Source: Buttiauxella agrestis ATCC 33320
GTDB taxonomy: Bacteria > Pseudomonadota > Gammaproteobacteria > Enterobacterales > Enterobacteriaceae
Assembly: GCA_024169445.1 (NCBI GenBank)
Contig: JALKFA010000002.1
Coordinates: 62,001-126,000 of the forward strand
DNA: 64,000 nucleotides
Direction of reading: 5' to 3'
In this document: in pieces, positions 44,666 through 54,100 of the stretch
How the letters are laid out: each line of letters opens with the position of its first letter
Numbering within the stretch: the first letter of the stretch is position 1
Program-made: the position numbers and the translations under genes
Notes under the pieces: model-generated
Databases searched by the model: none
Told to the model about the DNA's origin: nothing
The model's input: only the letters and a program-made list of their open reading frames with translations

Positions 44666-46750
44666 ATGTTGGAAAACTCCACCCCCCCAGCCCCCGAATT
44701 GCCGCAGATGGCCAATGATGGCTATATCACGGAGACGGAACTCAATAGTGACGGCGGAATTGTGGTGAATGTACCGCGCTACGCCAACGCCGCAAAAGGG
44801 GATTATCTCTGTCTGTATTTTGACGGAGAGCTGTTCAGCACCCTGTTCCTCCCTGACCCGGCTCTCTACAGCTGGCCATGGTTGAGTCTTATCCCAGTAT
44901 CAGGTACCGCCTGGCCCGCGGATGGCCCACACCAGGTCTGGTATACCACAACCGATGCCGCACAGAATCCGGCAGCGTCACCGATAGCCATGGCCATTGT
45001 TGATCGCCAGCATACGAACGGCCTTCCCCCTCCAACCTTCCCAGATGCGGCTGCAAACAACACCATTACCTATGATTCTGTTCTGCAAAATAACGGCACC
45101 CATGTTTGGGTTCCGTGGAGTGCGGCGGCTTATAACACTGGAGATACGGTATATGTTTACTGGCGGGAGTGTGATGCATACGGAAATTCGGTAGCCGGCA
45201 GCGATGCCTGCGTCACACATACTGTTGTAAGCCAGGAGGTTGATACAGGCTTTACTGTCCTAATATCGTCCCCCTTTATAACCGCCGTCGCCACAACCGG
45301 CACGGCAGAAGTTTGGTACTCCGTCGTGCCATTAACGGGAACCGCGCAGAGTTCACAAACCGGGACTGTGGATGTTGATATGGCCAGCAGTGGTGTCTAT
45401 CCGGCGCCATTTATTCCGGCAGGCAACGATGGCTGGATTGATTGTTACGAAATCACGGCTGAAGGGATTGAGATTGATGTTCCGGCCAGCCTCCAGTTCG
45501 TGCCTGGCGGGGAGGCTGTGGTTGAATGGCAGGGCTATGATGCCGCCGGCAACCCAGCCCCCGACACGTTCTGGCAGTCCGCTGTCCATACCCTGACACA
45601 GAACGATGTCACGGCAGGCTTTAGCGTTATGGTCCCGGCAGCATACATCATGCCCGTTGACATTGGTTCAGCGCAGGCGTGGTACTCCGTCACAGCACCG
45701 GCGGTTCCGGGTGTTTCCGGGGTGATCAATGTCCAGGTTGACGCACAGCATTGCACCTTAATACCGGCACCAGAATTTCCAGCCGCGGCGGGTGACAACA
45801 CCATTACCGATGATGAAGTTATGTCAGATGACGGGACCGAGATGGTCATTACTTATCCAGGCATGATGGCCGGAGACATTGTGACGGCTTACTGGACCGG
45901 GTATCTGACTTCGCCGGATTTTCCGGTTCCGGGCGCCATCTGGACACAGACCCGCACACTGACAACCGACGAAACACAGCAGGCTGTTTACTACATCCCT
46001 GCCGACAACATCACTCCCGTAGGAAACGGCTACGGTGAGGGGAGATATAAAGTTATGTTTAAAAATGGAGGCATCGCCGCATCCGATGTGATGGATGTCA
46101 GTGTAATGATGGACAGCGCATCTTCGCTGCTGATGAGCTGTACCACCGGTGCCCCTGTGTTTGATCCGCTGGTCATGGTTCGCCCCCTGAACTCGGTCTT
46201 TCTTAGCGGACCGGCCGGGGCAGATGTCGAGCTGTCTCTGCCGGGGGGCTCTGACGCTTGGTTTAATCCCGACGGCGTGCAGACATTGCTATTGCGTCTT
46301 GATGATGCCGGGACAGTATCGGCTCAGGTGTACAGTTTTGCTACCGGCAACGTGCTGATCAGCGCCTATGTTATCAGTGACCCGGCGATCAGCGCCTCAA
46401 AGAGCATGACTTTTACCAACTGGTTGACCGGCCCAGGTGACCTGCAGCTTTACGGAACTTCGACTGGGGCGGTGGCTAACGGCATCTGTATCTGCAGTGT
46501 GTACCTGCAAACATCCGCCATCTCGGAAGTCTCTCAGGCCAAACTGGCGCTTGTTGCCTCCACCAGTGCCATCATCCCGATATCAGGGACCACTATTGCC
46601 TACGTTAACGTCAGTGACAGCCACGCCGCCGGTTTTGACGTCACGGATACTGTGCCGGAAAGTGTGGCCTTTACGCTGTCCCTGCCCGACACCGGTGCCT
46701 ATATTCAGGGCACCCTAGTTTTCAGTGACCAGGCTCCGTTAGTCAGTTAA
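44666..46750 (+). CDS. Large Ig-like repeat protein without signal peptide (694 aa)
   Basis: I start at the ATG at 44666, 8 bases after AAGGA; the frame is open from 44645. There are four repeats of about 110 residues (roughly 15-120, 120-245, 245-360, 360-480). Each has a lead like DGWIDCYEI or DNTITDDEV, then a YPGMMAGDIVTAYW-type strand pair, a segment like HTLTQNDVTAGFSVMVPA, and an AWYSV-type strand. A distinct Ig-like C-terminal region follows (480-694). GC-rich and acidic, without signal peptide or membrane segment. The repeat unit resembles the invasin C-terminal domain. The next gene starts 24 bases downstream. A surface or secreted role is inferred, not shown. Confidence 0.75.
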   Translation: MLENSTPPAPELPQMANDGYITETELNSDGGIVVNVPRYANAAKGDYLCLYFDGELFSTLFLPDPALYSWPWLSLIPVSGTAWPADGPHQVWYTTTDAAQNPAASPIAMAIVDRQHTNGLPPPTFPDAAANNTITYDSVLQNNGTHVWVPWSAAAYNTGDTVYVYWRECDAYGNSVAGSDACVTHTVVSQEVDTGFTVLISSPFITAVATTGTAEVWYSVVPLTGTAQSSQTGTVDVDMASSGVYPAPFIPAGNDGWIDCYEITAEGIEIDVPASLQFVPGGEAVVEWQGYDAAGNPAPDTFWQSAVHTLTQNDVTAGFSVMVPAAYIMPVDIGSAQAWYSVTAPAVPGVSGVINVQVDAQHCTLIPAPEFPAAAGDNTITDDEVMSDDGTEMVITYPGMMAGDIVTAYWTGYLTSPDFPVPGAIWTQTRTLTTDETQQAVYYIPADNITPVGNGYGEGRYKVMFKNGGIAASDVMDVSVMMDSASSLLMSCTTGAPVFDPLVMVRPLNSVFLSGPAGADVELSLPGGSDAWFNPDGVQTLLLRLDDAGTVSAQVYSFATGNVLISAYVISDPAISASKSMTFTNWLTGPGDLQLYGTSTGAVANGICICSVYLQTSAISEVSQAKLALVASTSAIIPISGTTIAYVNVSDSHAAGFDVTDTVPESVAFTLSLPDTGAYIQGTLVFSDQAPLVS

Positions 46751-46774
46751 TCTTCTTTCAGTAAGGAACATCTT

Positions 46775-48346
46775 ATGTCCGACAAAATTTCAACAGGCAG
46801 TAGCCTGATTTTTTACACCGGAAAAAATTATGCCGGTACGGCAAAATCAGTCAGCCACGGCATCACAGGCGTACTCGCCGCCAACACGACTAGTTGGAAC
46901 GAACAGTCCGTGGCTATGTCAGCTATGCAGGTCTTCATTAGCAGCTCGGTCAACACCGGGGATACCTCGGTAGTGTATCTGGGTCACCAGGAGGAGATGG
47001 TGACTGTATCCCAGAGCGACCTGACCTTGCTGTATCCGTCTTCAGATCAGTTCCCGCTGAACTATCTGGGACTGGACCCAGTGCAGGCGGTGGTGGTCTG
47101 GTTGGAAGTGGATGCAGCCCAAGCAGCCCCGAATGCGGTGGCGTCCAATGCGCTGGTCGGCGCCAGCCCCACAACCATTACCACCCTGAGCCTGCCGGGG
47201 CGTCCGGGTCTACTGGGATGTGTGGCAAAAATCGGGGGCAGTTCGGTAATCGCCAACTGTGCGTACGGGGACTATAACACTGCAGACGGCACGGTTGCTT
47301 GGGAAGGCACCGGCACGCTGATATTGGAGTATACCGGCGGAAGCATCACGTTGATCAACGACGGAGGCTTCCCTGAAGGATGGACATTCAGTGACCCGCA
47401 GCTGCAGGGAGACGGCTCCTGGGCCGTGACCCTGAACGGCGGCAGCGCGTCTGACACCATCAGCACCGTGGCGGCGAACCCGGGCAGTATCACGGATGAC
47501 GGCATCAGCGCCTCGGTGATTACGGCCCGCGTGGTGGACGGCCACGGTCAGCCAGCCGGCGGCGTGACGGTCAGCTGGAGCAGTTCGTTGGGTTCTGTGA
47601 GTCCGCAGTCATCGGAGACAGGCGCCGACGGCACGGCCACCACCACATTAACTGACGTTGATGCACCCGGTATGGCAACCGTGACGGTAGCCATTACCGG
47701 CAGCAGTGAAACGGTGGATGTGACGGTCGCCGACAGTGCTGCAAATGCCCCCATGAAAGTCTATTTTATAGATAATACCTCCCCCCCTGATGGTCGTAAT
47801 AGGATATCTGCATATTGTAATGAATTGTTATCTGTAAAAGTGACGGTGGATGGACAAGCAGAGTTTGTCGGAGGGGACGGGACCAAAACCTACGCTACTA
47901 CGTTAAGCCCGTATGGCCCTAATATTATAAATCTAGTGGATTCTGTCGTTGAGTTAGTTAATGTTACGGTGACACCTGACGATACTACTGCTTCACCGGT
48001 ATCAGCTAGTATGGCTTTCGTTCAGCCCTTAGACGTTGGTTATCATAACAAGATTTCTTTTAATCAGAATATTCCTGCGGATGGAATTACTTATTGCAGT
48101 CTAAAAGTATATGGTACGAACGGCGGTACACTTTCTATTGGCATCAAATTAGGTGGTTCAGCCCATTTTGCTGAGACCCTAGAAAAGGAATGGTATATCG
48201 CTGATTATACGGGGGGTTATTGTACCGCCCAAGTAAAAATTGTAGATTTAGTCGCAGAAACAGTCCCAGTCACAGTCACTATAAACGATGATAATAAAAC
48301 AGTTATAGATATTAATTTCGATTCATTGGATCCAAAGTATATGTAA
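46775..48346 (+). CDS. Ig-like modular protein, apparent chimera (523 aa)
   Basis: ATG at 46775 behind AGTAAGGAACATC. Residues 1-215 are an unrecognised domain (FYTGKNYAGTAKSVSHGITG). About 220-325 is a Big_1-like domain (GISASVITARVVDGHGQPAG). From about residue 327 (47753) two further beta-rich, Big-like units follow (VYFIDNTSPPDGRNRISAYC; NIPADGITYCSLKVYG). Base composition drops sharply at that junction, from GC-rich to AT-rich, suggesting that the 3' part came from another source. No signal peptide. Probably co-transcribed with 44666-46750. Confidence 0.75.
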   Translation: MSDKISTGSSLIFYTGKNYAGTAKSVSHGITGVLAANTTSWNEQSVAMSAMQVFISSSVNTGDTSVVYLGHQEEMVTVSQSDLTLLYPSSDQFPLNYLGLDPVQAVVVWLEVDAAQAAPNAVASNALVGASPTTITTLSLPGRPGLLGCVAKIGGSSVIANCAYGDYNTADGTVAWEGTGTLILEYTGGSITLINDGGFPEGWTFSDPQLQGDGSWAVTLNGGSASDTISTVAANPGSITDDGISASVITARVVDGHGQPAGGVTVSWSSSLGSVSPQSSETGADGTATTTLTDVDAPGMATVTVAITGSSETVDVTVADSAANAPMKVYFIDNTSPPDGRNRISAYCNELLSVKVTVDGQAEFVGGDGTKTYATTLSPYGPNIINLVDSVVELVNVTVTPDDTTASPVSASMAFVQPLDVGYHNKISFNQNIPADGITYCSLKVYGTNGGTLSIGIKLGGSAHFAETLEKEWYIADYTGGYCTAQVKIVDLVAETVPVTVTINDDNKTVIDINFDSLDPKYM

Positions 48347-48486
48347 CCCAATTGATTTATTTGTATTTAATGAGCTTTTCTGCGGGTGTGCGTTATGCAC
48401 GCCGCTCCGGGTATACGTCACCCTCGTTAAGTGCATTGTAGCGATCGTACGCATCAGACTGCAGAATGTTGATACTGTCCGGCAGC

Positions 48487-48531
48487 GACTAAGTGAGCAA
48501 ACTCTCAACCAGAGGTGACTCATGACAAAGC
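48487..48531 (+). mobile_element. Short IS3 5' fragment
   Basis: GACTAAGTGAGCAAACTCTC, then AACCAGAGGTGACTCATGAC, matches the leader of IS3 before orfA (5266-5300). Only the leader and a few codons remain. The rest of 48347-48696 shows no supported gene. Confidence 0.6.
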
Positions 48532-48696
48532 CAGTATATCTTTTATATTCTGGCTTTCCGTTGCCGAAGTTATCCATTTCCCGAGAATGACGCTGACGGT
48601 CGTTTTTCCCTATGGACTAATCTTATCCATTGGTATCTTCTGATAAAATCTGGAAAGTAATATTTCATACATAGATGATGTCATTGCTAATATTGT

Positions 48697-48766
48697 GATC
48701 AACAAAACTTGGCCACTGTTTTAGAGTTCTTCTAGAACAATTGTTCTGATTCATTTGGCGTCAAAC
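48697..48766 (-). mobile_element. Remnant of IS-A, end only
   Basis: GTGATCAACAAAACTTGGCC, then CTGATTCATTTGGCGTCAAA, matches the outer 70 bases of 16783-17147. It is cut by the IS end at 48767. Confidence 0.65.
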
Positions 48767-48926
48767 TGTAAGTATCCCAGCTTCAGAGTAAATATCCTGC
48801 ATAATCGTGCCATTCACTTTTAGAGATCTTCCGGCATACTCATCCTGCCCATTAAGGAGATTGATCCTACCCGCGAATAGTGGACACGAGACTAAGTGAG
48901 TAAACTCTCAACCAGAGGTGACTCAC

Positions 48927-49214
48927 ATGACAATAACAGCGTCAACCAGCAAACAACATGCGCCTGAGTTCCGCCAGGAAGCTCTTAAGCTTGCTGAACG
49001 CATTGGTGTGGCTGCTGTTGTCCGTGAACTCAGCCTGTATTAATCGCAACTTTATAACTGGCGCAGTAAACAGCAGCAACAGCTCTCATCCTCTGAGCGT
49101 GAAAATGAACTCGCTGCTGAAAATGCTCGTCTCAAACGCCAGCTGGCGGAACGGGACGAGGAGCTGGCCATTCTCCAAAAGGCCGCGACATACTTCGCGA
49201 AGCGCCTGAAATGA
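48927..49214 (+). pseudogene. insE: IS3 orfA with in-frame stop
   Basis: The frame from the ATG at 48927 matches copy 1 but has a shorter N-terminus (SKQHAPEF against [12 protein letters not shown]) and a TAA at 49041-49043, where copy 1 reads GAA (Glu in LYESQLYNW). The coiled-coil part after the stop is intact. The element cannot make OrfA or OrfAB without suppression or reinitiation, so it should be immobile by itself, unless complemented by copy 1. Confidence 0.88.
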
Positions 49215-50077
49215 AGTATGTCTTTATTGAAAAACATCAGGCTGAGTTCAGCATCAAAGCCATGTGTCGCGTCCTCCGGGTGGCCCGCAGCGGCTGGTAT
49301 GCGTGGGCTCAGCGGCGTGCGAGGCTAAACTCACGCCAGCAGTTGCGTCTGAGTTGTGACAGCGCCGTGCACGAGGCTTTTCACCGGGCAAAACAGCGCT
49401 ACGGCGCACCGCGCCTGACCGATGAACTGCATGCTCAGGGTTACCGCTTCAGCGTGAAAACCGTGGCAGCCAGCCTGCGTCGTCAGGGGCTTCGGGCGAA
49501 AGCTTCACGGAAGTTCAGCCCGGTCAGTTACCGCGAGCATGACCTGCCGGTGTCGGAGAACCTGCTGAAGCAGGATTTTTACGCCAGCGGTCCAAACCAG
49601 AAATGGTCGGGTGACATCACCTACTTACGTACTGATGAAGGCTGGCTATATCTGGCTGTCGTCATCGATCTGTGGTCACGTGCTGTTATCGGCTGGTCAA
49701 TGTCATCGCGGATGACGGCACAGCTGGCCTGCGATGCGCTACAGATGGCGTTGTGGCGACGTAAGCGCCCGGAAAATGTCATCGTTCACACCGACCGTGG
49801 TGGGCAGTACTGCTCAGCGGATTATCAGGCGCTACTGAAGCGGCATAACCTGCGCGGTAGCATGAGTGCAAAGGGTTGTTGTTACGATAATGCCTGTGCA
49901 GAAAGCTTCTTCCACTCACTGAAAGTCGAATGTATCCACGGTGAACGCTTTATCAGCCGGGAAATGATGCGGACGACGGTGTTTAATTATATCGAGTGTG
50001 ATTACAATCGGTGGCGTCGCCACAGTGCCTGTGGCGGACTCAGCCCGGAACAATTTGAAAATCTGAATCTCGCTTAG
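49211..50077 (+). CDS. insF: IS3 OrfB, copy 2
   Basis: 288 residues, apparently identical in protein sequence to 5594-6460, with the same DDE residues ([32 protein letters not shown]). Only a few silent differences were seen (for example GACGGCACAG against GACAGCGCAG). Its orfA partner is broken by a stop codon. Confidence 0.94.
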   Translation: MKYVFIEKHQAEFSIKAMCRVLRVARSGWYAWAQRRARLNSRQQLRLSCDSAVHEAFHRAKQRYGAPRLTDELHAQGYRFSVKTVAASLRRQGLRAKASRKFSPVSYREHDLPVSENLLKQDFYASGPNQKWSGDITYLRTDEGWLYLAVVIDLWSRAVIGWSMSSRMTAQLACDALQMALWRRKRPENVIVHTDRGGQYCSADYQALLKRHNLRGSMSAKGCCYDNACAESFFHSLKVECIHGERFISREMMRTTVFNYIECDYNRWRRHSACGGLSPEQFENLNLA

Positions 50078-51154
50078 GACCGTGTCTACATTACGTGGGT
50101 AGGATCAGATTGCTATGCGTAAAGCCCGTTTTATTGAGCATCAGATCATCACCGTGATTAAGTCGGTTAAAGCCGGGCGACCGGTGAAAGGTGTCTGCCG
50201 CGAGGCTGGCATCTCTGAAGCCACATACTACAACTGGAAATCTAAATATGGTGGCATGGACGCGTCTGATATTAAAAAGATAAAAGACCTTGAGGATTAA
50301 AATCGACGTCTTAAGCAGATGTTTGCTGACCTGAGTCTGGAGTGTTGTGCACTGAAAGATGTCATCGAAAAAATCTTTAAAACCAGCCTTTAAGCGTAAG
50401 CTGGTGACGCATCTGATAACGGCATTCGTTGCCAGGCCTGTCGGAGCCTGAACAGGGCGGTTTTCCAAAGCTGTTCCAGATACTGTGGCGGCAGGGATAT
50501 TTCTGGGGCCAACTAACGGATATATAGTATTTACTGCCTGTTGAAACTGAATTTTCTTCGCAAAGGTAAACAGAGTCTGCTCGTGCGTAATCCATTACCA
50601 CTCGCTTCGCTTGGAGCGTTGAACCAGAACTGGTCAGTTGATTGCATGAATGATGCCCTGATTTGTGATCGCCGTTTTAGAACGTTCAATGTCGTAGATG
50701 ATTTTAATCGTGAAGCCTTGTCGATCGAAATAGACCTTAATCTGCCAGCCCAGCGTGATGTTCATGAAATCGGCAGGATTGTGGCAAACCGACCCAGAAT
50801 GCATTCATTGAACGCATTAACCGGACATACCGGACAGAAATACTCGATTTCTACCTGTTCAGAACACTGAATGAAGTGCGGGAAATTACGGAATGATTGC
50901 TGTCAGAACATAACTCTGAATGTCCGCATTAATCACTGAAAAATATGACTCTGGGGGAATACCGACTACACCATCACTTGGCTGGGATCTCAAAGATTTA
51001 ATGAAACTAAAATTGATCTATAGTTCGAACATTTCAAAAATGAAGAGTAAAAACATACCGTATTTATGAAAGAAAATATTCAGATACAATGTTTTTACCC
51101 TTCTGGGTTATTTGATATTAACCAAATGTGTTATTTGCATAATATAGTGGACAA

Positions 51155-54100
51155 TCAAAAACTACTCGCGCGTTCAGCATTACATTCTTCATTGACTTCC
51201 TGAATGTCATTTAATCCATCAACAACAGAGTAAACAGCATTACTTCCTGTTCTAGCGAAAGAAAAACTGTCTTTAGCGATGTTTCTGAAGGTGAAGTAAG
51301 AGTTCACTCCCTTGATACTGCCACGAGTGTGTGTAGTCTTCAACATAAGGCGGCCAATAACTTTTTCATATTCTACAGAGGGAATTGTTTTGAACAGAGG
51401 GTTGGCAAGATATTTAGTTACATCTCTGTTATGCGTACTTTTCATTTTAATCCCTGCACGAAGCGGATCATTACGAGTAATATTTCGGCCTGAACCAAGC
51501 TGAGTTAACGCCTCATCAGAGGAATAACCTGGCATTTTTTTTGTTGGTATCAGAATTGAGTCCTTATCACGCCCAGGTTTTCCTAATGTGAGTTTGTGTG
51601 AGGATGTGAATTGTTTTGTCGAACTCGCAATGATTTCTTCACCTATGCCGGCAGTTACACCCATAAAATTAGTCAGAGAGGAAGCAATGTTGAATCCAAC
51701 ACTGGCCTTCTTAAGTTTAGCTGCTTGAGTTTTGTTATCAGAGAGTTCACTCGCTAATTTCAAGCTAGAAGAGATAGTTCCAAGGACTGCAGTAGTGACA
51801 GCTGTACCGATAGCAAGAGAAGAACCGCCGGTAAAAGGCGCAGCTAAGAGAGATACCAAACTAACACAAACCCCCAATCCTGCCGATACAACATCCATAT
51901 CCGGTGTATACCCGCTAGGATCTGATGAATTGATGGGATCTCCTAAACAATAACAATATGGATTCAGCCCACCTGATGAAAAGGGTGATAGTAAATCCAT
52001 GCTTGTAAATTGTGAGATTTCTGGCAGATATAGTCTTACACCATTACCTAAAATATAGCCCCCGCTGATACTCTCAACCCTTTCGCCGTTAAAACCAATT
52101 TCTGACCGAGTACTTGCATTGCCATAGGGGGTATATCGGACCGTGTTTGAATTATCAATATTATTTATTTGTACAACAGAGCCAGATTTATCTACTGAAT
52201 AGAAATTGGTGCTGTCGCCTCTTTCAGAAACAGGAATCCCACTGTGAAACATATAATGATATTCGCCGTCATCACCATTATCTCCACAAATATAACCACC
52301 CCGATATTGCCGTTGAACACTTCCCAATGATATTAGTCGTCCATAAGCATCGTAATTATAGTTAGAGTTATCACAAGAATCAATTCTGTTTAGAGCTGAG
52401 TATCTAAATTCACGCGAAAAATCAGGGCCAGACATCGAGGTTATATTACCATCGTCATCGAGGTCGACGTTGATATACGATGGGTATGCATTCTCTCCTG
52501 TGTTTAAAGAGTGTGATATCTTAACCAACCTTCGTTCATGATATGTAAAGGTAGCCTCGTCAACTTCGTTGCTTGGGAAGTAGGTCTTAATACATGTGAT
52601 ACTATTCAGGCTATCATACTCAAACATTTGACCGATAATTTCCTTACCATTCTCGTTTTTTGGAAGACATGAAGATTGATAACCATTTTCTATATGATAT
52701 GCAGAAATTCGATTCCTGCTATCATACTGGAAGTTCTCTACTAGGTTTTCAATATTATCGCAACATGTTGTACGTTTCACAATTCGATTCAAATTATCAT
52801 ATTCATAACAGATTTCCATGATGCCATCATTACGAACAATTTCACGTTCAGATTCGCGCGAGTAAAAATCATACTCAATAAGAGTTTGTTGGATTAATAA
52901 ATCATCTTCATATATTGTGATGCTGTTCATCCGACCAAATGAATCGTAGGTATTGGTCGCATGTGTGCCACCATCATCTGTGCTGATCTGACGCCCAAAA
53001 CTATCAAAAGACTGGCTTATTAGATTTCCATAAATATTAGAACTAAGAGCAACTCCATTGAGCGTAAAATCATCATGATTAATATTCTCACTCTGCAAAT
53101 TATTGACATCATTGTTGACTTCAACAGGCCGGCCCGTCTCGGTATAATGGTAGGTATATTTATTAGTCTGAGTTCGGGCAGATAGTTTCACACCTGCAGG
53201 AATTGTTGGATTGTTGTTATTACTAAATTCGAACGAAGCAACCACCATTTCTGATGAGTTATCTTCACACGGAACAGATATCGAGCTAACTTTATGAATC
53301 TCAGGGATAAACACAAAGTTAATCTGCTGATTCCTACCATTAACGACCGATGAAGGATATATTGAACCTGACTGATAATTAATCTGACGTTGCACACTGC
53401 TGACGCAACGGAATTTTTCACGCTCCAGGCCATCAAATTGCCGCTCACCAAGCATCACATTTTTACCATCAATGAGCGCTTCGATAGAGGTAACTAAATT
53501 TTCTGAACTCGAATCACAATAAGATAATGAGTAACAAGTTCCATCAAAATATGTAAGCTTTAAAGGCCGGTCGAAGGAGTCATACCCTTCAACCTTCACT
53601 TCAAATCCTGCAGGATTAAGTAGCGAAATCGGACGTCCAAACCCATCAAATTTCACATTTGTACGGGCATAGATAGTCTGTTGGTCCTCTTTCAAGATAT
53701 CTATAAAGCTAGGTTTTTTGAAATTGTTGAAAGTGTTGCGGGTAACTGATAAAGAATTTCCATCAGCGTCACATTTGCCTTCAGTTTTTGTCATTAAAAT
53801 AGGATCGATTATTGTTTTTTCGACCACACCATCATTATAATGAGTTTCACATTTTTCACCCCAATCATCATAAAGGTAGGTTCTCGTTTGAGTTACAACA
53901 TTAATCCCACCACTATAGTCAAAATCAATTTCTTCAACTAGCCGTCCGCGAAAATCGTAGCTTTTTGATGAAACTTTTTGATAAGTCCCATCGTAAGAAG
54001 TCGCATCAATGAAGGTACCATCATCATCTTGTGATTCAATAAAGAGCTCTTTGCCAAATCCATCAAAAGATGTACGTTGGGCAATACCCCATTCGTTGAT

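Larger units (their letters stand above)
48862..50107 (+). mobile_element. IS3, copy 2, inserted in an older IS
   Basis: Ends TGATCCTACCCGCG and the complement of TGATCCTACCCACG, flanked by GAT on both sides (48859-48861 and 50108-50110), the 3-bp target duplication expected for IS3. Joining the flanks restores the host orfA leader (GGAGATTGCTATGCG). The orfB part is almost identical to copy 1, while the first ~130 bases of orfA are diverged, so the element is a mosaic. Confidence 0.93.
48767..51012 (+). mobile_element. Decayed third copy of the 1208-bp IS, split by IS3
   Basis: The left end TGTAAGTATCCCAG is followed by the orfA leader; IS3 copy 2 then interrupts it. The host resumes at 50108 with TTGCTATGCGTAAAGCC. 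orfA (from 50115) has an in-frame TAA at 50298-50300. The orfB region (about 50360-51000) has deletions and frame changes; a readable piece is 50541-50870 (RRFRTFNVVDDFNREALSIE). The right end is not sharp. The nearer ~200 bases (50800-51012) carry no intact motif. Confidence 0.8.
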
